Positions 25,408 to 35,254 of a DNA stretch of 64,000 nt are shown here, piece after piece. Both the position numbers and the translations under genes were made by a program. The first letter of the stretch is position 1. Each line of letters begins with the position of its first letter. Origin of the DNA: Halobacillus alkaliphilus (lineage in GTDB: Bacteria; Bacillota; Bacilli; Bacillales; Halobacillaceae); assembly GCF_900113125.1 (NCBI RefSeq), contig NZ_FOOG01000017.1, forward strand, positions 1-64,000, given 5' to 3'. Under the pieces are notes generated by a model. That model did not search any database and was not told the origin of the DNA. It saw nothing but the letters and a program-made list of their open reading frames with translations.

Positions 25408-26066
25408 AGGAGCCTATCATTAAGTTCTGCGGCAACCGCTCCTTATCAGATTTAACGAAAACCACCTCCTCCAGTGCCACACACGTGGGTTTCATTTTTG
25501 TTAGAAAAACGAAACGATACGTACGCCCTGAATTGGCAGGCCGCTGGGTGAGACAGATACGTCCGAAGCAGAAGCTTGTCGGGGTGTTCATCGATCCAAG
25601 CATTGAAGAAATAGAGGAAGTTCTTCATTTTGTTCCACTGGATGTTATTCAGCTGCATGGAAACGAAAAGGTCTCTGATTTGTTAAAAATAAAAGAATCA
25701 TTCGGTCTTCCTGTATGGAAGGTCATTCATCACCAGCAAAATGGAAAAAATCAAATGGAAGTGTTCCAGGGTGTAGCGGACGGCTATTTGATTGACTCCA
25801 AGGTGAAGGGAGTCTCAGGCGGTACAGGTGTCCGATTTGACTGGGAAGCGATCCCGGAATATCGCGATATAGCTTTTGAGCAGGGAGTTCCCTGCCTGAT
25901 TGCCGGAGGAGTTACACCGGAAAACGTGGGAGAATTAATCGCCTACCGTCCGGAAGGAATCGACATATCAAGCGGCATCGAGAAAGATGAACAAAAAGAT
26001 CTTAGTAAAATACAAGCGATTACGAAAGAGGTGGAGCGGAATGTTGCAAGTATTTCCAGACGTTAA
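25404..26066 (+). CDS. trpF: Phosphoribosylanthranilate isomerase TrpF
   Basis: TrpF isomerises PRA to CdRP. It has 220 residues. [11 protein letters not shown] holds the catalytic cysteine, and the general acid D of [15 protein letters not shown] is present. The usual KICG start is KFCG here. The 3' end overlaps trpB by 26 bases. Confidence 0.92.
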   Translation: MKEPIIKFCGNRSLSDLTKTTSSSATHVGFIFVRKTKRYVRPELAGRWVRQIRPKQKLVGVFIDPSIEEIEEVLHFVPLDVIQLHGNEKVSDLLKIKESFGLPVWKVIHHQQNGKNQMEVFQGVADGYLIDSKVKGVSGGTGVRFDWEAIPEYRDIAFEQGVPCLIAGGVTPENVGELIAYRPEGIDISSGIEKDEQKDLSKIQAITKEVERNVASISRR

Positions 26067-27234
26067 AGGCAGATTCGGTGACTTTGGAGGCAAATATGTA
26101 CCTGAGACATTAATGGGACCTCTTCAGGAACTGGAAGATGCCCTTGACCAAGCTATGGAGGATCAGGCTTTTCATGACGAATATCATCATGTACTTGAAG
26201 AATATGCAGGGCGTCCTACAGCTCTCACGTATGCGGATAAAATCAGTGACTATCTGGGCGGAGCCAAGATTTATCTGAAGCGTGAAGATTTAAACCATAC
26301 TGGAGCGCATAAATTGAACAATGCGATTGGCCAGGCCTTACTTGCCAAACGAATGGGCAAAGAAAAAATCATTGCCGAAACAGGTGCCGGCCAGCATGGT
26401 GTGGCGTCAGCAACTGTAGCTGCTAAGTTTGGTCTGAAGTGTAAAGTGTTCATGGGCGAAGAAGACATTCGCCGTCAGGAATTGAATGTATTCCGCATGA
26501 AGCTTCTTGGAGCGGAAGTTGTTTCCGTATCAAGCGGTAACGGAACACTGAAGGACGCAACGAATGAAGCGATCCGCTACTGGGTCGCCAATTGCGAAGA
26601 CCACTTTTACCTAATTGGTTCTGTTGTCGGTCCTCACCCTTATCCACGTATGGTCCGCGATTTCCAGCGTGTCATCGGGGACGAGTCGAAGAAACAGTTC
26701 CTTGAAGTAGAACAAGAGCTGCCAAACCGCATCTACGCCTGTGTAGGCGGAGGAAGTAATGCAATGGGAATGTTCTATCCGTTCCTTGAAGATGACGCGG
26801 AACTGATCGGAGTGGAAGCTGCCGGTCGTGGAATTGACACCCCAGAACATGCTGCTACGCTTACCAAGGGGGCACCTGGTGTTATCCATGGTTCCCTGAC
26901 GTATTTAATGCAGGACGATAATGGACAGATTACGGAACCATACTCCATTTCTGCTGGTCTTGATTACCCGGGCATTGGCCCTGAACACGCTCACTTGTTC
27001 CAGACGAAAAGAGTACGCTATGAATCTATTACGGACAAAGAAGCATTAGATGCTCTTCGCCTATTAACGGAACGTGAAGGAATTATCCCGGCAATTGAAA
27101 CCGCTCATGCGCTTGCTCAGGCTTTCAAGGAAGCCGGCAGTATGTCTAAAGATGAAACCATTTTAATTAACCTGTCCGGACGCGGAGATAAAGACATGGC
27201 GACGCTGATGGAACATTTCGAGGAGGAGGTTTAG
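26041..27234 (+). CDS. trpB: Tryptophan synthase beta subunit TrpB
   Basis: The PLP enzyme condenses indole with serine. It has 397 residues. The PLP lysine lies in [17 protein letters not shown], followed by [13 protein letters not shown] and the serine-binding [10 protein letters not shown]. The ATG at 26041 is chosen with GAGGTGGAG upstream; the longer frame from 25987 lies inside trpF. trpA begins 1 bp after the stop, so the two subunits are translated together. Confidence 0.95.
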   Translation: MLQVFPDVKGRFGDFGGKYVPETLMGPLQELEDALDQAMEDQAFHDEYHHVLEEYAGRPTALTYADKISDYLGGAKIYLKREDLNHTGAHKLNNAIGQALLAKRMGKEKIIAETGAGQHGVASATVAAKFGLKCKVFMGEEDIRRQELNVFRMKLLGAEVVSVSSGNGTLKDATNEAIRYWVANCEDHFYLIGSVVGPHPYPRMVRDFQRVIGDESKKQFLEVEQELPNRIYACVGGGSNAMGMFYPFLEDDAELIGVEAAGRGIDTPEHAATLTKGAPGVIHGSLTYLMQDDNGQITEPYSISAGLDYPGIGPEHAHLFQTKRVRYESITDKEALDALRLLTEREGIIPAIETAHALAQAFKEAGSMSKDETILINLSGRGDKDMATLMEHFEEEV

Positions 27235-27235
27235 T

Positions 27236-28036
27236 ATGCTGACGAAGACATCGTTTCAAGGTAAGTTAGAAAAAACGGAGGACCTGTTCATCCCTTTTCT
27301 CGTAGCGGGTGACCCCACTCCGTCCATGACGATCGCGTTCGCACTTCGTCTTCAGCAGCAGGGAGCCGACGTACTGGAACTCGGTGTACCTTACTCCGAT
27401 CCACTTGCAGACGGGCCAACGATCCAGCTGGCGGCGAGACGAGCCCTTGACGCAGGAATGTCGCTTAGAAAGGCGATTGAACTCGTGCCGCAGCTGCGGA
27501 AGCACGGTCTTACCATTCCGGTCGTTATCTTCACCTATTACAATCCAGTCTTAAGACTTGGTCATGATCAGTTTTTCGAATTACTAGAAGAAAATGGAGT
27601 CGAAGGCGTGCTCATTCCAGACCTTCCTTTTGAAGAAAGTGAAGAGATTCGTGGCCAGGCAGAATCCAAAGACATTGAATTTATCTCTCTGGTAGCTCCA
27701 AACTCTGAGCAGCGTATCAAGCAGATTGCGGAAAACGCGAAAGGCTTTTTATACTGTGTGTCCACGCTTGGTGTAACGGGCGGAGAAAACAAGATGACAG
27801 GAGAATCGCTGGCTTTTATAAAAAAAGTGAAAGAATACAGTCCTGTTCCTGTCGCAGTAGGCTTTGGCGTTTCTACCAATGAGGATGTAAAAATTGTACG
27901 CGAACATGCCGACGGCGTCATTATTGGCAGTAAAATCATCCGTTTAATAGAAAACGAGCTTGATAAAATAAACAGCGGCGAGAAAAGTGGAGCCTTGAAG
28001 AGCTTTTCAAACAGCATTGCTGAACTTGTTAAATAA
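27236..28036 (+). CDS. trpA: Tryptophan synthase alpha subunit TrpA
   Basis: TrpA cleaves indole-3-glycerol phosphate and passes indole to TrpB. It has 266 residues. LELGVPYSDPLADGPTIQ holds the catalytic glutamate and aspartate regions; GFGVSTNEDV and GVIIGSKII form the phosphate site. The start follows GAGGAGGTTTAGT. Confidence 0.95.
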   Translation: MLTKTSFQGKLEKTEDLFIPFLVAGDPTPSMTIAFALRLQQQGADVLELGVPYSDPLADGPTIQLAARRALDAGMSLRKAIELVPQLRKHGLTIPVVIFTYYNPVLRLGHDQFFELLEENGVEGVLIPDLPFEESEEIRGQAESKDIEFISLVAPNSEQRIKQIAENAKGFLYCVSTLGVTGGENKMTGESLAFIKKVKEYSPVPVAVGFGVSTNEDVKIVREHADGVIIGSKIIRLIENELDKINSGEKSGALKSFSNSIAELVK

Positions 28037-28064
28037 GCAAAGCATCAGAGAGGAGTGGAGCTGA

Positions 28065-28646
28065 GTGATTTACATGATTGATCATTATGATTCGTTTACC
28101 TACAACCTGGTCCAGTATTTAGGAGAGCTCGGGGAAGAGGTTCTAGTCAGGCGTAATGATGAAATCGATATAGCAGAGATAGAAGCAGTAGAGCCAGACT
28201 TGATTTTTCTGTCACCGGGGCCATGCTCCCCGGATGAAACGGGTCAAACCCTTGAAGTGATCGATTACTTTAAAGGACGCACCCCCATCTTTGGCGTATG
28301 TCTCGGCCATCAGTCCATCGCCCAGGTATTTGGTGGACAGGTTGTACGTGCGGAAAAACTTATGCACGGAAAAGCTTCCACGATTTTTCATGGCGGCCGG
28401 GGCATTTATGAAGGGCTGAACAATCCTATGGAAGTCATGCGTTACCATTCCCTCATTGTGAATGGTGAAGACCTTCCTGAATGTCTGGAAATAACAGCTA
28501 CTACGATCGAAGGTGAAATCATGGGTCTTCGTCATTTAGAATACCCTATTGAAGGGGTCCAATTTCACCCTGAATCGATTGGTACCAATGACGGCAAGCA
28601 GCTATTGAAAAATCTACTTGAAAATCGTATTAAAGCGCTGATCTAA
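28065..28646 (+). CDS. pabA: Anthranilate/aminodeoxychorismate synthase glutamine amidotransferase
   Basis: This 193-residue class I glutaminase supplies ammonia to TrpE and probably also PabB. The catalytic Cys lies in FGVCLGHQSIAQ and the His-Glu pair in GVQFHPESIGTNDG. The GTG start aligns with family N-termini (MIYMIDHYDSFTYN) and has GAGGAG about 10 bases upstream. In B. subtilis this amphibolic gene sits in the folate operon; here it closes the trp operon, 28 bp after trpA. Confidence 0.9.
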   Translation: MIYMIDHYDSFTYNLVQYLGELGEEVLVRRNDEIDIAEIEAVEPDLIFLSPGPCSPDETGQTLEVIDYFKGRTPIFGVCLGHQSIAQVFGGQVVRAEKLMHGKASTIFHGGRGIYEGLNNPMEVMRYHSLIVNGEDLPECLEITATTIEGEIMGLRHLEYPIEGVQFHPESIGTNDGKQLLKNLLENRIKALI

Positions 28647-28688
28647 AAAGAAGCGGATATCTGAATCATAGATGTCCGCTTCTTTTTT
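28647..28688 (+). terminator. trp operon terminator
   Basis: AAGAAGCGGATATCT...AGATGTCCGCTTCTT stem followed by TTTTTT. Confidence 0.88.
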
Positions 28689-29001
28689 TAGTACTATTGA
28701 ATCATTTTTCGAAAGAATTTTCTTTTGTATTCTTACTATTAATTAGAAATTTCTTAAAAATCGAGCAATTTTTTCATCCTTTGGCGTTACCGCTTTCACA
28801 GGAGATTGTGAAAATATACCATCTGTAAAAAATGGCTTAAAATGGCTCTAAAGCCATATGAAATCGCTATTTTCACAATCTTTTAAAGTGTGATAAATTG
28901 AATAGCGTTGTGTTCAGAGAGCGCTTCATTCATCGGCCGATGCAGAAAGACGACTCATTAAAGAACCAGCAACTAATACACCAGGAGATGATTGAGTAGT
29001 T
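28689..29001. promoter_or_regulatory. Leader/operator region of the symporter gene
   Basis: A 14-bp perfect inverted repeat, AGATTGTGAAAATA (28803-28816) with TATTTTCACAATCT (28868-28881), encloses a smaller hairpin ATGGCTCTAAAGCCAT. TTTCACA also occurs at 28794-28800, forming a second inverted pair with TGTGAAA at 28807. AGAGAGCGCTTCAT at about 28917 is weakly like a CcpA cre site. These look like a two- or three-site operator or a long RNA hairpin before the symporter gene. Confidence 0.5.
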
Positions 29002-30414
29002 ATGGAATTACAGCAAAATCCGAATTTACTTTGGTTTATTGTTATATATGGCCTGATCATGGTCGGTATCGGTATAGTTATGTCTAAAAAAGTAGCTGGA
29101 AGTGAAGATTTCGTTCTGGCAGGGAAGAGTCTAGGGCCGTTTGTATTAATGGGAACCCTGCTTGCCACCTGGACAGGCAGTGGTAGTATTTCTGGTGGAG
29201 AAACGTCCATGGCCTTCAGTTATGGCATTCTTCCATCTTTGATGATGATGCTCCCAACGTTAGTCGGTATTATTATTCTTTATGTCATTGCTCCCAAAAT
29301 TCGAGCCTATGGAAAGTTCACGGTATCAGGAATTCTGGAAGCAAAATACGGGCGTACGTCCCGTAACATTGCGAGTGTCATTATCATTCTTGCTTATGTA
29401 GGTATCGTTTCTTATCAGATGAAAGGCTTTGGCTTCATACTTAATTTAACTACAGGAATGAGTGTGCAGACCGGTACCATAATTGGTGCAGCTATGATTA
29501 TCTTTTTAGCCATGATCGGAGGTCTTCGTTCGGTCTCCCAGACAGATGCGATCAGTGGTTTCCTCATGGTCGGAGGACTGATCATAACGGTACCGACGAT
29601 CATTGCTGTCGCAGGCGGCTGGAGTGAAGTAGTTGCTAATGTTCCTGAATCTCATATGAGTTCTACTGGCGGGTTAACATCCATCCAAATGATCGGGTAT
29701 TTACTGCCATCCCTATTCTTATTATTAGGGGATCAGAATATGTACCAGCGTCTGGCATCCTCCAAAGGGGACAAATCAGCTAAACGCGCACAGCTTGGCT
29801 GGTTGCTTGCGATGCTTGTTATTTCACCATCCATTTCACTGATTGCCTTCGCATCCCGCTCTTTATTCCCAAATATTGATCCGGGTATGGCACTGATGGC
29901 TACCACGGTAGCGATGCCAATGGCCATTGGCGGAATTCTACTTGCTGCCGCAGCGTCCTTTATCATCACAACAGGAAACTCTTATCTTTTGTCTGCAGCT
30001 ACTAACTTAACGTATGATCTCTATGGAAAATACGTAAATAAGGATGCATCGGATAAAAAGCTGTTATCTATGACCCGTATCTTTATCGCAGCCCTTGGGA
30101 TTTTCTCTTACCTGCTCATCAGTTACTTCCCAACTGTGCTGAGCGTTCAGATGTATGCGTATACGGTGTACGGAGCAGGACTGACGCCTGCTGTCCTGGC
30201 TGTCTTCTTCTGGAAGCGTGTGAACGCAGTAGGAGGAGTATCCTCAATGGTGGCGGGAGTTGTAGCCACTCTTACTTGGGAAATCATTCTGCAGAAACCG
30301 TTTGACGTCAATAGTGTAGTCGTGGCTGTTCCAGTAGCTGTCATTGTGCTGATTGTAGCGACTCTACTTACGACGAACAACTATCAAACACGCAGCGTAA
30401 CCTCTAATGCTTAA
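29002..30414 (+). CDS. Sodium:solute symporter (SSS) family permease
   Basis: This 470-residue protein has about 13 membrane helices and the SSS-family elements: GSEDFVLAGKSLG near residues 32-44, ATWTGSGSISGGETSMAF, and the Na+-site region AASFIITTGNSYLLSAATNLTYDLY. It should import a solute using the sodium gradient, a favoured energy source in a halophile. The substrate (for example a monocarboxylate, amino acid or osmolyte) cannot be told from sequence. Confidence 0.85.
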   Translation: MELQQNPNLLWFIVIYGLIMVGIGIVMSKKVAGSEDFVLAGKSLGPFVLMGTLLATWTGSGSISGGETSMAFSYGILPSLMMMLPTLVGIIILYVIAPKIRAYGKFTVSGILEAKYGRTSRNIASVIIILAYVGIVSYQMKGFGFILNLTTGMSVQTGTIIGAAMIIFLAMIGGLRSVSQTDAISGFLMVGGLIITVPTIIAVAGGWSEVVANVPESHMSSTGGLTSIQMIGYLLPSLFLLLGDQNMYQRLASSKGDKSAKRAQLGWLLAMLVISPSISLIAFASRSLFPNIDPGMALMATTVAMPMAIGGILLAAAASFIITTGNSYLLSAATNLTYDLYGKYVNKDASDKKLLSMTRIFIAALGIFSYLLISYFPTVLSVQMYAYTVYGAGLTPAVLAVFFWKRVNAVGGVSSMVAGVVATLTWEIILQKPFDVNSVVVAVPVAVIVLIVATLLTTNNYQTRSVTSNA

Positions 30415-30421
30415 TATTGGA

Positions 30422-30460
30422 AAGAAGCTCTTTCACTCAATGAAAGAGCTTCTTTTTTTA
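30422..30460. terminator. Bidirectional terminator
   Basis: AGAAGCTCTTTCA...TGAAAGAGCTTCT stem followed by TTTTTT between convergent genes. Confidence 0.87.
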
Positions 30461-30472
30461 TAGAATATAGAT

Positions 30473-31363
30473 TCATAAGTTTTCCATTAGCTTCTTAGCG
30501 ATCCGTTCATAATCGTCCCGGTCAATTCCCGGCGCGAACTCTTCCGGCAAATCATCAAGGTCAGGGATGGGGGCGCCTTTAGGTGTTCCTTGAATCACCT
30601 GTAACGGAGCTCCACTTTCCGGGTTGGTTCCTTTCCAGATCTGATTAATATCCTGATAATCTGTATCGCTCCACGTATAGAGAATATTATCCAGTCCCTG
30701 TTCGATAAACGGGCGGGCGTAGTCAAACTTGGAGTTATCCAAATCGGGCACAGGAAGCATTTTTTTTACATCAACACCAGTGGCGATCTCCAGTGCTTTC
30801 GCATAAGCGAGCGCATGGGTGCCGCCCCGGACTAATAAGTATCCAATCATCTCACGGGCCGTTGGATGATCGGTCATCTCATATACACGCATCTTATGTG
30901 TGCGGGCCCCAAGCTCCAAGAAAAAATTATGCAGTAAATCTAAGACCAGGTTGCCGCTGTTAAAGACGTTGTCTCCTGTCCAGGCTCTACCCATCGAATC
31001 ACCTGGAAGAGCCGTTTGGGCCGTTGCAATAAACTGATAGGTATTGCGTTTATTAAGCCCATTCTGCAAAGGTGCAATATCCGGATCTCCTGTAAACGTG
31101 ATGCCGCGGGTTAATAGATTAATGGAATTGTTTACGAGTTCTACGTGACCGAATTCTTCCGCGGTAATGCTTGCCACCAGATCATAAAAGGGTTTGAACT
31201 TCTTTTTGTTACGAAAACCGAAGGACTGATACATGTAATTGTTCAATGTGGACATTTCTCCGAATTTGCCGCCAAGCAATTCCTGTACGGCAGCGGCCGC
31301 ATTAGCGTCTCCATGCTCAGGAATCGTCAGAGCAATCTGCATACGATTGATGCGCTTAAACAT
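30473..31363 (-). CDS. Manganese (non-haem) catalase
   Basis: This 296-residue di-manganese catalase breaks down hydrogen peroxide. The four-helix-bundle ligands are visible as E in QELLGGKFGEMSTLNNYMYQSFG, EEFGHVELV, LELGARTHKM and the H of RGGTHALAYAKALE. Length and the C-terminal PDLDDLPEEFAPGID tail fit the YdbD/KatN-type enzymes of Bacillus. The DUF2642 gene lies 12 bp upstream on the same strand, so the two likely share one transcript. Confidence 0.9.
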   Translation of the reverse strand: MFKRINRMQIALTIPEHGDANAAAAVQELLGGKFGEMSTLNNYMYQSFGFRNKKKFKPFYDLVASITAEEFGHVELVNNSINLLTRGITFTGDPDIAPLQNGLNKRNTYQFIATAQTALPGDSMGRAWTGDNVFNSGNLVLDLLHNFFLELGARTHKMRVYEMTDHPTAREMIGYLLVRGGTHALAYAKALEIATGVDVKKMLPVPDLDNSKFDYARPFIEQGLDNILYTWSDTDYQDINQIWKGTNPESGAPLQVIQGTPKGAPIPDLDDLPEEFAPGIDRDDYERIAKKLMENL

Positions 31364-31375
31364 AGCATCCTCCTT

Positions 31376-31597
31376 TTATCTTTGATCAGGGAAGACCCAG
31401 ACAATCTGTTGCGTTCGAATGAAAAAAGGCGTTCCACTTACTTCAACCACGATATGGTCCGGCATTACTGTTTTCAGCATTCCCCTCACAGAACCCTGAG
31501 TCGTCTGCACAACGACCGGTCTCCCCTGGATGGACATTAGTGTCTGGTATACATACGGATCGATCGCTGAGTTCATCGACACGTTCTGGGAATTCAT
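31376..31597 (-). CDS. DUF2642 (YuzF-like) protein
   Basis: This 73-residue protein has the core GRPVVVQTTQGSVRGMLKTVMPDHIVVEVSGTPFFIRTQQIVWVFP, an LSm/Sm-like small-barrel pattern assigned to DUF2642. Such genes are often near spore-coat or catalase genes in Bacillus. It ends 12 bp before the manganese catalase gene. The ribosome site AAGGAGATG lies upstream. Confidence 0.75.
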   Translation of the reverse strand: MNSQNVSMNSAIDPYVYQTLMSIQGRPVVVQTTQGSVRGMLKTVMPDHIVVEVSGTPFFIRTQQIVWVFPDQR

Positions 31598-31704
31598 TGG
31601 TTCATCTCCTTCACAGGTAGTCTCATTGATGTATATGTAAGAGGGGGGACAAATAATAGTTCCTGTTTAAGAAATTGTACATAAGGGATAGTCATTCATA
31701 AGAA

Positions 31705-31732
31705 AAGCAGCTTATCCATGTGGATAAGCTGC
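31705..31732 (-). terminator. Strong hairpin, probable leftward terminator
   Basis: AGCAGCTTATCC and GGATAAGCTGCT form a perfect 12-bp stem. On the minus strand it is followed by TTTTCTTAT, so it would stop leftward transcripts from the repeat region. Confidence 0.55.
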
Positions 31733-31807
31733 TAAGGTACCTTTACTTCTTCGTATTAGTAGGCCCTGATAAATATCATGGTTGGTTTTACATATAAGCT
31801 CCCGTTT

Positions 31808-32240
31808 GTTGAAGACTCAGTTTCGAGATAAATGGGCCCGTTACGTTAGATGGATAAGGGCTGGTGGGGAAATAACTCGCTTTCCTATGGGGGAACGGTG
31901 AGCTTCCTCGCTCGTTTCACTCTCTGCGGGATCTCACCTAGCTCCTTCTCCCATGGGAGAAGGAGCCATTTCCCCACCAACCCCACTATAATTCTGCGAA
32001 CGGACCCTGCCAGTAGAAAAAGTGGGAACCTTAAATCGGCTTAAATACTTCTATAGCGGCGTTTATCCCCTGTAAAGACTCGGTATTTAGCGTTGATCAC
32101 ATAGGTTATCTTTCCTCATATGAAGGCATTTAGTATAGGATTTCGAGCTCTCCGTGATCGCAAAGAGGCGAGCCGTTCACTGGAGTCTCTTATCTATACA
32201 ATATCTCGAAACGGAGTCTACAACAATTTGGCCCGATAAT
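31808..32240. repeat. Palindromic repeat locus 4
   Basis: It opens with GAAGACTCAGTTTCGAGATA, then GGGCCCGTT and a module whose arms CTGGTGGGGAAATAACTCGC and CATTTCCCCACCA enclose CCTATGGGGGAACGGTGAGC. The module ends GAACGGACCC near 32006. Diverged sequence then leads to TATCTCGAAACGGAGTC (about 32202) and another GAGACTCCGTTT. It occupies the gap between the DUF2642 and xylosidase genes, and no gene is visible inside. Confidence 0.82.
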
Positions 32241-32273
32241 TGAGACTCCGTTTGAGAAAGTCAACGCTAACTT

Positions 32274-33878
32274 TTAATGGCGCTTATAAATAAAATAATC
32301 GAAATCAGCAGGCTTGCTGCGGCCGGATAAATCCTGGCACTGCATGCCTACAAAAGCTCCCGTAAAGAAACCTCCCCCGTCCACATAATCATCTGATAGT
32401 TTATAAGATTCAAAGGTCAGGGGAACCTCCTGCCATTCCTCGCCATCAAAGGAATAGGAGTAATAGTAAAAGTTCTCTTTTACTTCAGATCTTAGGTAAA
32501 TGGAATCAGCGGGCTCAGGAATGGAAATCGCCTCCTTCAAAGGCTGATCAAATGTAAAATTATCGCATGTAGTTACATCGAGGACTTTTCCTTTTTCCTC
32601 ATCCCAGGTTATTTGCAGGGCGGTCCAGTTCCTGGTGTTGTAATAATTTACAAGTCCTGCTGCTTGCTGAAAGGATTCAGGTGCGAAATCAACTTTGGTT
32701 TCCGCTGTAAACTGGAAGTGCTGCCAGCGCCGGGCGACATAAGCTTGAGTAAACTGGGAAGTAAGCGATTCTTTACCGTACAAACGCAGATGACCTGGGT
32801 TTTCTTCTAGAGTAAGTGTATCCTGCCCTAGAGGAATGCGGAGCGACTGAAAGTGATGATTCAATTCCTTGTGATTAAAATCATCTTTTTCTTCGTAATC
32901 CTGTTCCCATGGATGTTCGTCAATGGATGGTCCTTCAATGGAGACAGAGGGCTGGTTTCCACCTACTACATATGGCCAGTCGTTTTTCCATTCCAGGCGC
33001 TGAATGGCCGTCTCTCTGCCGAGGGGGCAATAGCCACGCGGCTGAAGCAGTGGTTTGTTTTCCGGTGTTAGCGGACGACCAGTCAAGTGGACAAGGAACC
33101 ATTCATTTGTATGCGTTTTCACTAACGATGCGTGCCCAGCCTTTTGAAGTGGATTTCTTGGATACGGCCACGTCGTGATCAGTGGATTGTCAGGATGCAC
33201 TTCATAAGGGCCTTCCAGATGTTCTGAACGGGCGATCGTCGCCTGGTGTTCGAATTTCGTACCGCCTTCAGCTGTCAGTAAATAATAATAACCATTCAGC
33301 TTGTACAGGTGAGGAGCTTCCGTTAGCTTAACATCGGTTCCTTTAAAGATAATCTGTGGCTCTCCAATAAGCTTCTGTTCGCCGTGGTCATATTCCTGGA
33401 GCACAATTCCATAAAAGTTATGGTTTCTGATGCGGTGATCCCACACCATGTTAACTAAGTATTTTTTCCCGTCATCATCGTGGAACAGGGAAGGGTCAAA
33501 GCCTGAACTGTTCAAATGGATAGGATCGGACCATTCCCCGTCGATCGAATCGCAGGTGGCTAGATAGTTGTGACAATCCTTCCACTGACCATCCACTACT
33601 TTTACATCGGTATAGATGAGCCAGAATTGCCCGTCCTCATAGGAGAGAGCAGGGGCCCATATACCACCTGAATCTGGATTGCCTTTCATATTCAACTGAT
33701 TCAAGCGATTTAATGGACGTGAAATAAGCCGCCAGTTTTTTAAATCCTTTGAGTGGTAAATCCCAACTCCGGGGAACCACTCGAAGGTGGAGACAGCGAT
33801 ATAATAGTCATCGCCGGCCCGGCAGATGCTCGGATCGGGGTTAAATCCAGTTAAGATCGGGTTTTGAATAGTTGCCAT
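32274..33878 (-). CDS. xynB: Glycoside hydrolase family 43 beta-xylosidase
   Basis: This 534-residue protein lacks a signal peptide, so it should act in the cytoplasm on imported xylo-oligosaccharides. The GH43 five-blade propeller has its general base D15 (NPDPSI), the pKa modulator D128 ([12 protein letters not shown]) and the general acid E187 ([15 protein letters not shown]). The C-terminal 200 residues form the DUF1349/concanavalin-like domain usual in GH43 subfamily 11 (XynB). It lies 23 bp after xylR on the same strand, so both are probably co-transcribed. Confidence 0.92.
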   Translation of the reverse strand: MATIQNPILTGFNPDPSICRAGDDYYIAVSTFEWFPGVGIYHSKDLKNWRLISRPLNRLNQLNMKGNPDSGGIWAPALSYEDGQFWLIYTDVKVVDGQWKDCHNYLATCDSIDGEWSDPIHLNSSGFDPSLFHDDDGKKYLVNMVWDHRIRNHNFYGIVLQEYDHGEQKLIGEPQIIFKGTDVKLTEAPHLYKLNGYYYLLTAEGGTKFEHQATIARSEHLEGPYEVHPDNPLITTWPYPRNPLQKAGHASLVKTHTNEWFLVHLTGRPLTPENKPLLQPRGYCPLGRETAIQRLEWKNDWPYVVGGNQPSVSIEGPSIDEHPWEQDYEEKDDFNHKELNHHFQSLRIPLGQDTLTLEENPGHLRLYGKESLTSQFTQAYVARRWQHFQFTAETKVDFAPESFQQAAGLVNYYNTRNWTALQITWDEEKGKVLDVTTCDNFTFDQPLKEAISIPEPADSIYLRSEVKENFYYYSYSFDGEEWQEVPLTFESYKLSDDYVDGGGFFTGAFVGMQCQDLSGRSKPADFDYFIYKRH

Positions 33879-33901
33879 AGTAACATCACCTCTATAGAAA
33901 A

Positions 33902-35104
33902 TTATTTATTCATCAGCTTATAGGCAGGAGCGTGGTGAATATCGACTTTAAGGAAATTCTCAAAGGTAAAGGCAGCCACTCCAAGTGCCGTGGCATGGGT
34001 GTGTAATTCGGAAAAGCTTACATTTAAATCATCCTTCTGGAACCATAGAGCGTTATTTTTGGTTTTTTCGAGAAGCGGCTGTTCAATCCATTGCTTGGCT
34101 GCAACGAGACGGTTTCCAATAATTACTTTTTCCGGGTTGAAAGAGTTGATGATATTGGTAATACCGACTCCAAGATAAGCTCCAATCGTACGGAAGGACT
34201 GAATCGGATCCATGTCCCCCTTGTTTGCCAGCTCAATCATTTCTGCTAAAGTATCCTGATCGTCAGAAAAGCCAAGCTTCTTCCCGTAGGCGATCAGGGC
34301 CTGTTCGGAAGCATATAATTCCCAGCAGCCGTTATTGCCACAGCGGCATTTATCACCATTCACTTCGATGGTCATGTGACCCATCTCCCCGGAAAAGCCG
34401 TTATTGCCTCTGTACAATTTACCATTGAGTACAAGTCCGACGCCGATCCCTACGCCGACGCTAACGTAGATGATGTCCTTACCGTCTTTGCCAGCTCCGA
34501 ATTTTTTCTCTCCATAGGCTCCCGCGTTAGCCTCATTCTCAATGACTACTGGGCACTCGTACTTTTCTTCAAGCGGCTGCTTAAGCTCCACGTTCTGCCA
34601 GCCAAGGTTCGGGGCAAGCAGAACCTTGCCGTCTTTATTAACGGCACCCGGGACGCCGATTCCGATTCCCACTATTCCATAGGGGCTAGGGGGAGCGGCA
34701 GCTGTTAAATGATCAATAATTTTACAAAGTTCCTCATTGATATACTCATAGGAAAGCTGATGGAAATTCATCGAGGTCTTTTCCACAATATTTCCTTCCA
34801 GGTCTGTCAGGATCCCAAGAAGATAATTGACTCCGATATCCATACCGATACAGTATCCCGCGTGCTGATTGAATAAAAGCATAACCGGGCGTCTGCCTCC
34901 GCTTGATTCTCCCGGTCCTTTTTCGTATATTAAATCTTCATTTAACAATTCACTTACCTGTGAGGAGACTGTACCTTTATTCAGGCCGGTATTATTAGCA
35001 ATTTCAGCTCTGGATATAGGAGCATAATTCATGATGGTTTCTAATACTAATGATTTGTTTCCGTTCTTAATGGTGTACTGATTCCAAGTGTTTAACTTTT
35101 TCAT
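33902..35104 (-). CDS. xylR: XylR, ROK-family xylose repressor
   Basis: This 400-residue xylose-responsive repressor has an N-terminal winged helix ([31 protein letters not shown]) and a ROK sugar-kinase-like domain with the zinc motif [10 protein letters not shown]. Without xylose it should block the xylosidase, transporter and xylAB genes. It is divergent from the importer operon, leaving a 150-bp control region. I favour the ATG at 35104 ([10 protein letters not shown]); the GTG at 35119 is the alternative. Confidence 0.88.
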   Translation of the reverse strand: MKKLNTWNQYTIKNGNKSLVLETIMNYAPISRAEIANNTGLNKGTVSSQVSELLNEDLIYEKGPGESSGGRRPVMLLFNQHAGYCIGMDIGVNYLLGILTDLEGNIVEKTSMNFHQLSYEYINEELCKIIDHLTAAAPPSPYGIVGIGIGVPGAVNKDGKVLLAPNLGWQNVELKQPLEEKYECPVVIENEANAGAYGEKKFGAGKDGKDIIYVSVGVGIGVGLVLNGKLYRGNNGFSGEMGHMTIEVNGDKCRCGNNGCWELYASEQALIAYGKKLGFSDDQDTLAEMIELANKGDMDPIQSFRTIGAYLGVGITNIINSFNPEKVIIGNRLVAAKQWIEQPLLEKTKNNALWFQKDDLNVSFSELHTHATALGVAAFTFENFLKVDIHHAPAYKLMNK

Positions 35105-35129
35105 TTCGCATCCATCCACTTCTTAAAAA

Positions 35130-35200
35130 GTTTCCCCAATTATAGCACGAACAACATTGTTTATCCACTAGACAAACTAAGTTTCGTCTGGTACATTGGA
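35130..35200. promoter_or_regulatory. Candidate XylR operator region
   Basis: The xylR-importer gap contains ACAAACTAAG, identical to one half of the known Bacillus xyl operator (arms TTAGTTTGT / ACAAACTAA), and AGACAAAC near GTTTCGTCT in inverted orientation. The left arm of a full operator is poor, so I cannot place it firmly. Confidence 0.35.
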
Positions 35201-35254
35201 ATTAACATTCGAAAAGGATGTAAAAATTCTGAATTTATAGGGGGCAAAATTTAG

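Noticed and set aside
25987-26040. Upstream extension of trpB
   Set aside because: It lies wholly inside trpF and has no ribosome site, whereas the ATG at 26041 has a good one and matches family length.
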